Below are positions 1 to 5,504 of a DNA stretch of 8,283 nt, piece by piece. The notes beneath the pieces were generated by a model, which saw only the letters and a list, made by a program, of their open reading frames with translations, ran no database searches and had not been told where the DNA came from. Numbering within the stretch: the first letter of the stretch is position 1; every line of letters begins with the position of its first letter. Source of the DNA: an uncultured Clostridia bacterium (GTDB lineage Bacteria > Bacillota > Clostridia > Tissierellales > Peptoniphilaceae); assembly GCA_945916025.1 (NCBI GenBank), contig CAMEGD010000061.1, positions 1 to 8,283 of the forward strand. Reading direction: 5' to 3'. The position numbers and the translations under genes are program-made.

Positions 1-1
1 T

Positions 2-1099
2 ATTGGGGTTAGGATAGAATGTAGGTTTACACCAGACGAGGAAAAGGTTTACATGAAACTACTTGATCTTTTCGATACCCCATTAGGGGATGGGTTTTAT
101 TGTAATTCAACTAACGAAAAGGTTTGTGTAAAACTTGATGAGCCACAACCTCAATACCAAAAAAATGGATTTGAAATATACAAAATAGACGGAAGGTACC
201 AAATTGAGGATAGGACCTTTAATTTTGAGTTACAAATAAAGTCCCTAGTAAATAATTTCTGGGGAGATATTGAACATAGGATTTTATACAAAAACTACAG
301 CTATCTTCTAACTGAAAGATTTATTAAGGATATGATGGGATCCATAAAGGAAAACCTGACCCTTATAGACAAGCAACTTAGAGTAGTTTATGACCATGTT
401 TTTAATTTAGAAAATAATAACTTAGACAATATTGAACAGATTAAGGTGGTCTTAAACAAGATGACCTATGACCTATACTTCCACAAAATCAGGACCCAAC
501 TTGGCTTTGTGGTAGATTTTAGAAGTATTGTAGACTTAATTGTAGACTTTGTATTTATGAGGGAGACTACAGAAGGTCAAAGAAAAATTGGTGAAGATTT
601 CTTAGGGATTTTGAAGAGACTTTCTTCTACCCTAGATAGGGACCAATCCTTTGATGGAGTCTTGAATTTGGAAAAACAACCTAACTTTTATACTGATTTT
701 GAAAAAAAGGTTGGAGATAGTATTGTAAATATTATAAATAAAGACTTTAGGTGGAATATTTGCCTAAGGATAATATTTGACATTGAAAAGTGTGAAAACC
801 ATGTTGTTTTAGAAAAATTTGCTGAATATATTGTAAGAAGATTCTATAAGATAGTAGACAGAGTTTTAGACAAATCCAGATTCTTAGAAGGGGATACTAA
901 AGAAGTTAGGGACTTTTTAACAGAGGCTATTATTGATTCCTTTATTAAGGACATGAATGTAGAGGCCTTAGATGATAATTCCATGGCCCTATTAGAAGAA
1001 AATTTACAAGGTTATCTTTTGGGTATAGTATCTACAGACCAGTGGGAGAAAAACAAGGATATTATAAAAAAAGGTATCCTAGATTTTAAAGCCCACTAG
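2..1099 (+). CDS. Divergent RelA/SpoT-domain protein (GTP pyrophosphokinase-like), 5' truncated
   Basis: The reading frame is open from base 2 with no stop, so the ATG at 53 is probably internal and the true start lies outside the window. Three blocks match small alarmone synthetases in order: IGVRIECRF at the window edge (family 'DIAGIRIICSF'), KNGFEIYK near nt 161-184 (family 'KENGYRSLH', the guanine-binding G-loop), and FELQIKSLVNNFWGDIEHR near nt 224-280 (family 'VEIQFRTIAMDFWASLEHK'). The Glu of ELQIK (nt 227-229) matches the catalytic Glu of the synthetase fold; the catalytic Asp would lie just before base 1. The G-loop is degenerate: Tyr is Phe, and the following RSLH residues are not kept. 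After this domain come about 270 residues, apparently mostly helical and without a recognised domain. The family makes (p)ppGpp from ATP and GDP/GTP; whether this member does so is uncertain. Family assignment is fairly sure, activity is not. Confidence 0.72.
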   Translation: MGVRIECRFTPDEEKVYMKLLDLFDTPLGDGFYCNSTNEKVCVKLDEPQPQYQKNGFEIYKIDGRYQIEDRTFNFELQIKSLVNNFWGDIEHRILYKNYSYLLTERFIKDMMGSIKENLTLIDKQLRVVYDHVFNLENNNLDNIEQIKVVLNKMTYDLYFHKIRTQLGFVVDFRSIVDLIVDFVFMRETTEGQRKIGEDFLGILKRLSSTLDRDQSFDGVLNLEKQPNFYTDFEKKVGDSIVNIINKDFRWNICLRIIFDIEKCENHVVLEKFAEYIVRRFYKIVDRVLDKSRFLEGDTKEVRDFLTEAIIDSFIKDMNVEALDDNSMALLEENLQGYLLGIVSTDQWEKNKDIIKKGILDFKAH

Positions 1100-1106
1100 T
1101 TAAGGA

Positions 1107-1134
1107 TTGAAATATTTTTTAAATAGTATAAAAT
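1107..1134 (+). promoter_or_regulatory. Sigma-A-type promoter for the DUF1292 gene
   Basis: A -35 candidate TTGAAA (1107-1112) and a -10 candidate TAAAAT (1129-1134) are separated by 16 bp. They lie directly after the RelA/SpoT stop codon and about 28 bp before the next start. No terminator separates the two genes, so read-through from upstream is also possible. Confidence 0.5.
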
Positions 1135-1162
1135 AAAGATATCAAAAATAGGAGGCTTATAT

Positions 1163-1513
1163 ATGAGCGAAAAAGATTTACAAGGACACGTACACGACGA
1201 AAATTGCAATCACGACCATGATCATGAAGGGGTAGAACTTGAAACTATCATTTTGACTTTTGAAGATGAAAATGGTGAAGAAGAGGAAGTAGAATGTGGA
1301 GTTATAGGAGTTTTTGATCTAGAAGAAGAATCTTATATTGCCCTTGTAGTGCCTGAAGGAGAAGGTGAAGGGGATTTAGAAGAAACTTTTTATATTTACA
1401 AATATAGCGAAGAAGAAGATGGAACTCCAATCTTAGATGTTATTGAAAGTGAAGAAGAATTTGACAAAGTAAATGAAGAATTTGAAAAGCAATTCTTTAT
1501 AGAAGAAGAATAA
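1163..1513 (+). CDS. DUF1292 (YrzB-like) acidic protein with His/Cys-rich N-terminus
   Basis: This is a 116-residue soluble protein, extremely rich in Glu and Asp. The N-terminus (about residues 9-22) reads HVHDENCNHDHDHE, a cluster of His with one Cys that looks able to bind a metal ion; this is common in clostridial DUF1292 proteins. The DUF1292 core follows: ETIILTFEDENGEE, then the strand-rich VIGVFDLEEESYIALVV and FYIYKYSEEEDG, ending in an EEEFDKVNEEFEK helix. The length is normal for the family. AGGAGG at 1150-1155 lies 7 nt before the ATG and fixes the start. In many Firmicutes DUF1292 genes sit near ruvX/mltG-type genes; here the neighbours are a RelA/SpoT-domain gene and a radical SAM gene. 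The biochemical function of the family is unknown. A metal-binding role for the tail is inference from composition only. Confidence 0.85.
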   Translation: MSEKDLQGHVHDENCNHDHDHEGVELETIILTFEDENGEEEEVECGVIGVFDLEEESYIALVVPEGEGEGDLEETFYIYKYSEEEDGTPILDVIESEEEFDKVNEEFEKQFFIEEE

Positions 1514-1530
1514 AATAGAATTATTTAGTG

Positions 1531-1557
1531 AGGGTTATTTTATATAATCCTCTTTTT
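1531..1557 (+). terminator. Weak hairpin terminator or attenuator after the DUF1292 gene
   Basis: AGGGTTAT (1531-1538) pairs with ATAATCCT (1544-1551), giving 8 bp including one G-U, around a 5-nt loop. It is followed by CTTTTT. It lies 18 nt after the DUF1292 stop and 24 nt before the radical SAM ATG. The same bases contain a TATAAT (1543-1548) that could instead be a -10 box for the downstream gene, but no good -35 is visible. The stem is mostly A-U, so termination would be partial at best. Confidence 0.45.
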
Positions 1558-1575
1558 GTACCAATAAAGGAATCT

Positions 1576-2508
1576 ATGAAAGAAATTTATTATAAGTATT
1601 CAGACTATCTAAGGGAAAAATTTGGGGAGAAGGTATACAAATTGCCAATTAGTCTTCCCTTGACCTGTCCAAATAGGGATGGAACTTGCTCTACTGGAGG
1701 ATGTATATACTGTTCAGAAGAGGGAGGCTCCCATGAAAATCTAGAAAACACAATGTCCATAAGGGACCAGCTAAAAACTAACTGGGAAAAAATTGGGAAA
1801 AAATACGGGGCTAAAAAGTATATAGCCTACTTCCAAAGTTTTTCTAATACCTATATGGACTTTGAATCTTTTAAAAGAAACATTGAAGAAGTAATAAAAT
1901 TAAATAATGAGTATAAAAATATTGTGGGAATATCCATATCTACTAGGCCAGACCTTGTACCTAATGAGTTCTTAGAATATTTGTCCAGTCTAAAAGAAGA
2001 CTACTTGATAACAATGGAATATGGTCTTCAAAGTGTCAACAACAAGACCATAAAAATTCTAAATAGGGGTCATAGTCTATCTGATTTTATAGATGCAACC
2101 ATAAGAACAAAGGCTTATGGTCTTAGGGTATGTACCCACATGATTTTAAATCTTCCATGGGATGACTTAGAAGACACCATAGAAGGGGCAAATATTTTGT
2201 CTGCCCTAAGTGTAGATGAGGTAAAACTTCACTCCTTATATATAACTAAGGGGACCAAGTTAGGACAAATGTTTGAAGAAAACCAAGTGGACCTTCACTC
2301 TAAAGAAGACTATATAATCAGGGTAGGAGAGTTTTTAAGCCATTTAGACAGAACCATTGCAGTTCAAAGACTTTTAGGACGGGCTCCTGAAGAAAAAACC
2401 TTATTTTCTAATTGGGATACTTCCTGGTGGAAAATTCAAGACCAAATCCTAGAATATATGGAAAAGAACAATATGTACCAAGGATGTAAGAGCAAATTTA
2501 AAAAATAA
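1576..2508 (+). CDS. TIGR01212-family radical SAM protein (YtqA/YhcC-like)
   Basis: A 310-residue radical SAM enzyme. The cluster-binding motif is C31-PNRDGTCSTGG-C43-IY-C46, the long-spaced CX11CX2C pattern of the YtqA/YhcC (TIGR01212) family rather than the common CX3CX2C; C38 inside the loop is an extra cysteine. Other family-like stretches are KKYIAYFQSFSNTY, the SISTRPD block, the MEYGLQSVNNKTIKILNRGH block and THMILNLPWD. The C-terminal part has the VQRLLGRAP and NWDTSWWK segments. A [4Fe-4S] cluster would reductively cleave S-adenosylmethionine; the substrate of the family is not known to me. I chose the ATG at 1576 over an upstream in-frame GTG (1528): family proteins begin close to the 'YLREKFGEKVYKL' helix, AAGGA lies just before 1576, and the GTG has no ribosome binding site and abuts the hairpin. 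The spacing of AAGGA to the ATG is short (4 nt). Confidence 0.87.
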   Translation: MKEIYYKYSDYLREKFGEKVYKLPISLPLTCPNRDGTCSTGGCIYCSEEGGSHENLENTMSIRDQLKTNWEKIGKKYGAKKYIAYFQSFSNTYMDFESFKRNIEEVIKLNNEYKNIVGISISTRPDLVPNEFLEYLSSLKEDYLITMEYGLQSVNNKTIKILNRGHSLSDFIDATIRTKAYGLRVCTHMILNLPWDDLEDTIEGANILSALSVDEVKLHSLYITKGTKLGQMFEENQVDLHSKEDYIIRVGEFLSHLDRTIAVQRLLGRAPEEKTLFSNWDTSWWKIQDQILEYMEKNNMYQGCKSKFKK

Positions 2509-2540
2509 TAATAAGTAATGCAAATGTTTACGATTTCGTT

Positions 2541-2546
2541 TATAAT
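2541..2546 (+). promoter_or_regulatory. Candidate -10 box for the P-loop/microprotein/DUF6648 operon
   Basis: A perfect TATAAT lies in the 94-bp gap before the P-loop gene. The base run at the expected -35 spacing (2518-2523, ATGCAA) is a poor match, and TTTACG at 2527-2532 is too close. No terminator is visible after the radical SAM gene, so transcription could also come from upstream. An 11-bp direct repeat ATAATAAGTAA (2508-2518 and 2542-2552) overlaps the site but is low-complexity. Confidence 0.33.
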
Positions 2547-2602
2547 AAGTAAAAAGATACATTTATTAATTAGTAAATTATTGGAAGAAAGGGTGTATGA
2601 AA

Positions 2603-3025
2603 ATGATTAAATTTATTACTGGAGCAAAGGGATCAGGAAAAACAAAATGGCTTATTGACAGTGCTAATAAAGAGTATAAATCTGGAAATGGCAACATAGC
2701 TTTTATTGATGTAGATGATGATCATATTTTCAGTTTAGACTTTAATGTAAGACTTATTAATGTAACTGAATACAAGGTAAGATCTTTAGCAGCTCTATAT
2801 GGATTTGTTTGTGGAATGCTAGCTATGGATTATGACTTAGAAAGAATATATATTGACAGTATTTATAAAATCGTTGATTTAAAGGCAGAAGATTTAGAAA
2901 GAGTTTACAAAGACTTAAACGAAGTTGCAGAAGCTAACAATGCTTGTATTTACATTAACATTGACAAGCTAACAGAAGAAATGCCAGAAAGTTTAAGACA
3001 ATATTGTGAAGAAGCTTCTTTATAA
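2603..3025 (+). CDS. Small P-loop NTPase-like protein, function unknown
   Basis: A 140-residue protein opening MIKFITGAKGSGKTKW. The GAKGSGKT (residues 7-14) is a textbook Walker A loop directly after the first beta strand. A hydrophobic strand ending in Asp, RIYIDS (Asp85), is a plausible Walker B, and ACIYINID near residues 117-126 looks like a further core strand. The protein is shorter than most P-loop ATPases and has no clear partner domain. Two ATGs compete (2597 and 2603). AAAGGG (2588-2593) is only 3 nt from the first and 9 nt from the second, so 2603 is preferred; using 2597 would add two residues. Similar short clostridial proteins are sometimes labelled PilT-like, which is not supported here. 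It is the first gene of an operon with a 31-residue membrane protein and a DUF6648-like protein. Nucleotide binding is likely; the biological role is unknown. Confidence 0.75.
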   Translation: MIKFITGAKGSGKTKWLIDSANKEYKSGNGNIAFIDVDDDHIFSLDFNVRLINVTEYKVRSLAALYGFVCGMLAMDYDLERIYIDSIYKIVDLKAEDLERVYKDLNEVAEANNACIYINIDKLTEEMPESLRQYCEEASL

Positions 3026-3053
3026 TAAATAGAAAGATAGTAGGTGTAAATTA

Positions 3054-3149
3054 ATGAGTAGGAAAAGAGGGCCTAGAACAGTATGGCTAATTTTGGCGGT
3101 TATTATGATAATAACAGCTATTTCTCAAGTAGTATTCTTAGCGTTTTAG
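3054..3149 (+). CDS. 31-residue single-pass membrane microprotein
   Basis: This small gene encodes 31 residues: a basic head MSRKRGPRTVW, then a hydrophobic stretch LILAVIMIITAISQVVFLAF that spans about 20 residues and runs to the C-terminus. By the positive-inside rule the basic head would be cytoplasmic. TAGGTG (3041-3046) sits 7 nt before the ATG. Its stop codon TAG overlaps the AGGAGG that serves the next gene, which suggests translational coupling and supports this being a real gene. The size and layout recall Prli42, the roughly 31-residue stressosome anchor of Listeria, but I see no clear residue identity and no stressosome genes here, so that link is only a possibility. The function is unknown. 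Confidence 0.65.
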   Translation: MSRKRGPRTVWLILAVIMIITAISQVVFLAF

Positions 3150-3159
3150 GAGGTAAGTT

Positions 3160-3711
3160 TTGATAGGGTGTCGAAGGCAAAATGCTTTTGAGAAATTCTT
3201 TAAAAACAGATCCTTTTTAATACAGATGTATGAGAACAACTCCATTTCAAAAAGAGAATTTTTAGAAATGAATTATGAGGCGATTAAAAATTCCCCAATA
3301 AAACCATTTATAAAAATAGATAGTTTTGAAAAGGGCTTGTATAATTATCAATACTACAATTCCCAAGCTAAGTATTTTAGAACCTTGGCCAAGGAATTAA
3401 GATATTCGAAAAATTACAAAAGAGATAAAAATAAGTATCTCAACAAGTGCGATCACTTTTATCATCTAAAGGATATTTCTACTATGAAACTAATTAAGTT
3501 TTTATCCTTTAAAGGAGTGGAGGCATACTTTGTAGAGACAAAATCGAATTCTTTAAAAGGCAAACTTTATGAAATAGTTTTGACAGACTATGAAGAGGCA
3601 ATCTTTCATTCTAAGTCAGAATGGCTTTTAGAGGAACTAAGAGATGCTGGGGTTTTCTTAGAAGGAAAGCATCGGTCTGTTATAGCTGATTATATTAATG
3701 AATTTTACTAA
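3160..3711 (+). CDS. DUF6648-like protein, function unknown, TTG start
   Basis: A 183-residue soluble protein rich in Lys, Tyr and Phe. Landmarks are SISKREFLEMNYEAI (about residues 29-43), SPIKPFIKIDSFEKGLYNYQYYN, a basic central helix LRYSKNYKRDKNKY, then FKGVEAYFVETKS, LKGKLYEIVLTDYE, IFHSKSEWLLEELRDAGV and a conserved-looking C-terminus EGKHRSVIADYINEFY. The pattern matches my memory of clostridial proteins called DUF6648, but that name is not checked. There is no signal peptide or membrane segment. The TTG start is set by a perfect AGGAGG (3148-3153) placed 6 nt before it, overlapping the stop of the 31-residue gene; the next in-frame ATG would discard over 20 residues and has no such site. 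It is the last gene of its operon and is followed immediately by a strong terminator. Confidence 0.72.
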   Translation: MIGCRRQNAFEKFFKNRSFLIQMYENNSISKREFLEMNYEAIKNSPIKPFIKIDSFEKGLYNYQYYNSQAKYFRTLAKELRYSKNYKRDKNKYLNKCDHFYHLKDISTMKLIKFLSFKGVEAYFVETKSNSLKGKLYEIVLTDYEEAIFHSKSEWLLEELRDAGVFLEGKHRSVIADYINEFY

Positions 3712-3741
3712 AAGGGCAAGGCGAAAGTCTTGTCTTTTTTT
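3711..3741 (+). terminator. Strong intrinsic terminator ending the P-loop/DUF6648 operon
   Basis: AAAGGGCAAG (3711-3720) pairs with CTTGTCTTTT (3729-3738), with some G-U pairs. The stem continues inward through G-U and C-G to a GAAA tetraloop (3723-3726). A run of seven T (3735-3741) forms the outer stem and tail. The hairpin begins at the last base of the DUF6648-like stop codon. Confidence 0.88.
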
Positions 3742-3811
3742 GTGCCAATAATAGATTATTTAATTTGTTAATAATTAAGAAAAAATCAAAATGACAATAA
3801 TTTATTATGAT

Positions 3812-3825
3812 TTGATTTACATCAA
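3812..3825. promoter_or_regulatory. FNR-type palindrome TTGAT-N4-ATCAA upstream of ytxH
   Basis: TTGAT (3812-3816), four bases TTAC, and ATCAA (3821-3825) form a perfect match to the classic FNR consensus TTGAT-N4-ATCAA. It overlaps the -35 region of the ytxH promoter and is centred about 17 bp before the TATAAT, a position more typical of repression than of class II activation. Binding by a Crp/Fnr-family regulator is inference; no such gene is in the window. Confidence 0.45.
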
Positions 3826-3841
3826 TATTGGTGGGTATAAT
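3812..3841 (+). promoter_or_regulatory. Promoter of the ytxH-DUF948 operon
   Basis: A perfect TATAAT (3836-3841) is preceded at 18 bp by TTGATT (3812-3817), a fair sigma-A -35. The same stretch also reads ATTTAC (3815-3820), 12 bp, GGGTAT (3833-3838), which resembles the GTTTAA/GGGTAT general-stress (SigB) promoter pattern. A start near 3848 would leave a leader of about 26 nt ending in the GGAGGTG ribosome binding site. Which sigma factor uses it cannot be told from sequence alone. Confidence 0.6.
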
Positions 3842-3873
3842 TCTACTAGTACAATACGGAGGTGCGAATTATT

Positions 3874-4539
3874 ATGTTAAGAGATTTATATGAAGCAAGA
3901 AGAAGAAGAAGAATTAGAGAAGAAGTTGGTGGAGTAGTTATTAGTGCAACATTAGCAGCATTGGTAGGAGCTACTGCAGGATTATTATTAGCACCAAAGA
4001 GTGGAAAAGAAACTAGAGAAGAGATTAAAGATGTATCTAGAGAATATGCTTTAAAGGCAAAAACTGGTGCTAGAGACCTAGCTGATGAAGTTTATATTAG
4101 AGGCTTAGAAGCTAAACAAGCAGCTAGAGAAACTGTTGACAAAATCGCTCTTAAAACTGAAACTGTAGCTGGAAACCTTGCAGAAAAGGGAGTTGACGTA
4201 GTAGATGAAGCAGCTACTAAGGCTCAAAGATTTGCAGACAGAGCTAAGGACAAGGCTGAAGATATAGCTGATAAGGTTGTAGAAGTGGCTGAAGACGTAG
4301 CTGATAAAGGAAAAGATAAAGCTGAAGATTTAAAAGATGCTACTCATAAATTAGGGGAAGATTTAAAAGAAAAAAATCGTGAAGTTGAAAGAGAAGTAAA
4401 AAAATTTGGTAGAGGCAAAGATGATGAATACGTAGTAGAAGAAGCTATGACTTCTAAAGATTTGTCTTATGATGTTTGCGATCCTACAGATGTAGAATGC
4501 AAAATTCCTGAAGGTGATAGAAAGAAAAGAAATAAATAA
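3874..4539 (+). CDS. ytxH: YtxH-domain membrane protein with long LEA-like helical tail
   Basis: A 221-residue protein. It has an arginine-rich head (five AGA codons, R9-R13), a small-residue membrane segment at about residues 18-40 ending in the YtxH signature TAGLLLAPKSGKETREEI, then a long charged helical region. The stretch at about residues 60-175 is rich in Ala, Lys, Glu and Asp, with repeated units such as AKDKAEDIADK, AEDVADK and KDKAEDLKD, like apolipoprotein/LEA-type 11-residue repeats. This makes it longer than simple YtxH proteins. The C-terminus has two cysteines (C202, C209) in an acidic segment and ends in a basic tail. The ATG at 3874 is 9 nt after GGAGGTG; an in-frame GTG at 3862 falls inside that ribosome binding site and is rejected. 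In Bacillus subtilis ytxH is a general-stress gene beside ytxG, the same pairing as here. A membrane-linked stress or envelope role is inferred from that homology. Confidence 0.82.
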   Translation: MLRDLYEARRRRRIREEVGGVVISATLAALVGATAGLLLAPKSGKETREEIKDVSREYALKAKTGARDLADEVYIRGLEAKQAARETVDKIALKTETVAGNLAEKGVDVVDEAATKAQRFADRAKDKAEDIADKVVEVAEDVADKGKDKAEDLKDATHKLGEDLKEKNREVEREVKKFGRGKDDEYVVEEAMTSKDLSYDVCDPTDVECKIPEGDRKKRNK

Positions 4540-4553
4540 TAGGAGCTGATTAA

Positions 4554-5063
4554 ATGATTACTATAAGTTTATCTGAGGTCCTATTTATTATATTAGCTAT
4601 CGCAGGACTTGTTGTTTTAGTATTCTTTGCCATTTTACTAAAGAGCTTACTAAGACTAGTAAAAAAGGTAAATGAAGTTGTTGATGAAAAACAAGCTCAA
4701 ATAGATCATGTTATTAATGAGCTACCTGTTTTAATGAACAATGTAAATGACATTTCAAATAGGGCGTCTATATTAGTAGATGACGTGAATGAAATTGTTA
4801 TTAGGTCTAAACCAGAAGTTGACAAGATAGTACGTGCAGTAAGCACAACTATGGAAGATGTAAATAGGGTTTCTGCTATGGCAACAAACCTTGCAGCTAG
4901 AGCCGAATATACAGCAGACAATGTAGGAAATTCAGTAACTTCCTTTACTGATAACTTACTTGATTTAACAAGTTTTGTTTCCTATAACAAGGACAACCTA
5001 ATAGATTATGTTTATATTTTTAAAGACTTCTTTGATGAAGTTAGAAGAATTATAAGAAGATAA
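4554..5063 (+). CDS. ytxG: DUF948 (YtxG-like) membrane protein
   Basis: A 169-residue protein. One N-terminal membrane helix (about residues 8-29, VLFIILAIAGLVVLVFFAILL) has a short outside tail and is followed by basic KSLLRLVKK, so the rest is probably cytoplasmic. A long amphipathic helical region follows (residues 38-140) with the recurring spacing of DUF948 proteins: VNEVVDEKQAQID, LPVLMNNVNDIS, ASILVDDVNEIV and VSTTMEDVNRVS. It resembles the HAMP-like or coiled-coil rods of chemoreceptors without a signalling domain. The tail ends DFFDEVRRIIRR. AGGAG (4541-4545) sits 8 nt before the ATG, and the gene starts 14 nt after the ytxH stop, so the two are cotranscribed. The Bacillus YtxG-YtxH pair has the same two families. 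The molecular role is not known; an envelope scaffold partner for YtxH is a reasonable guess. Confidence 0.83.
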   Translation: MITISLSEVLFIILAIAGLVVLVFFAILLKSLLRLVKKVNEVVDEKQAQIDHVINELPVLMNNVNDISNRASILVDDVNEIVIRSKPEVDKIVRAVSTTMEDVNRVSAMATNLAARAEYTADNVGNSVTSFTDNLLDLTSFVSYNKDNLIDYVYIFKDFFDEVRRIIRR

Positions 5064-5066
5064 GAC

Positions 5067-5096
5067 AAAAGACCTGTCAAATGGTCTTTTTTCTTG
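5067..5096 (+). terminator. Intrinsic terminator after the ytxH-DUF948 operon
   Basis: AAAAGACC (5067-5074) and GGTCTTTT (5083-5090) form a perfect 8-bp stem around an 8-nt loop. The T-run continues to TTTTTTCTT. It begins 3 nt after the DUF948 stop. Confidence 0.87.
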
Positions 5097-5099
5097 TAA

Positions 5100-5504
5100 T
5101 TTTTTAAAGTTTTAGGCAAAAAAAGGGAAATTCTTAGAACACACAAGTGCATTGAATGCAATAATTGTCTATATCAAAAGCTATGTAACAAGTATTCAAA
5201 GTTAGAAACCCCCCAAACTAAAAGTTTAAGATTTAATGCTGAATTTCTTAGATACAGAGAGATCTCTTATGAAAACATCACATCCGATGAAAGAATTGAC
5301 GAAAGATTAAATAGATTAATTCAAGCTGAAGGTATGTTTTCAAAGCTCAAAGAAGGTTTAAATTACAATAGATTTGGACATCGAGGTTTAAAAGCGGTAA
5401 TTTGTGACATCCATTTAATTTCGCTTGGTATGAACTTAAATCAATTACATAGAAAGCTATTAAAGAATCAAACAGAAATCATCAAGTACAGAAATGGTGC
5501 TTAG
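5100..5504 (+). pseudogene. C-terminal remnant of an IS1182-type DDE transposase
   Basis: An open frame of 134 codons without a usable start runs from just after a stop codon (5097) to TAG at 5502. Its translation carries the zinc-ribbon-like KCIECNNCLYQKLC (Cys codons at 5148, 5157, 5166, 5184; CX2CX2CX5C) and then IQAEGMFSKLKEGLNYNRFGHRGLKAV. These match the last part of DDE_Tnp_1_6/IS1182-family transposases, where the Glu of AEG (codon 5328) is the third catalytic acidic residue. Full-length members have about 450 or more residues with the first two catalytic Asp upstream; all of that is missing, replaced by the DUF948 terminator. The frame has no internal stop or frameshift, so the loss looks like a deletion of the 5' part rather than gradual decay. 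It cannot transpose by itself. I could not find convincing terminal inverted repeats. Confidence 0.8.

Noticed and set aside
1528..1575. GTG start adding 16 residues to the radical SAM protein
   Set aside because: It has no ribosome binding site, it abuts the hairpin, and family proteins start near the ATG at 1576.
3862..3873. GTG start adding four residues to YtxH
   Set aside because: The GTG is part of the GGAGGTG ribosome binding site that serves the ATG at 3874.
3898..3912. Five AGA codons in a row as a phase-variable repeat
   Set aside because: A trinucleotide repeat keeps the frame when it changes length, so it would not switch the gene off. It simply encodes the basic head of YtxH.
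4706..4921. Minus-strand open frame of 71 codons inside the DUF948 gene
   Set aside because: It is a shadow of the plus-strand gene, with no ribosome binding site, family match or promoter.
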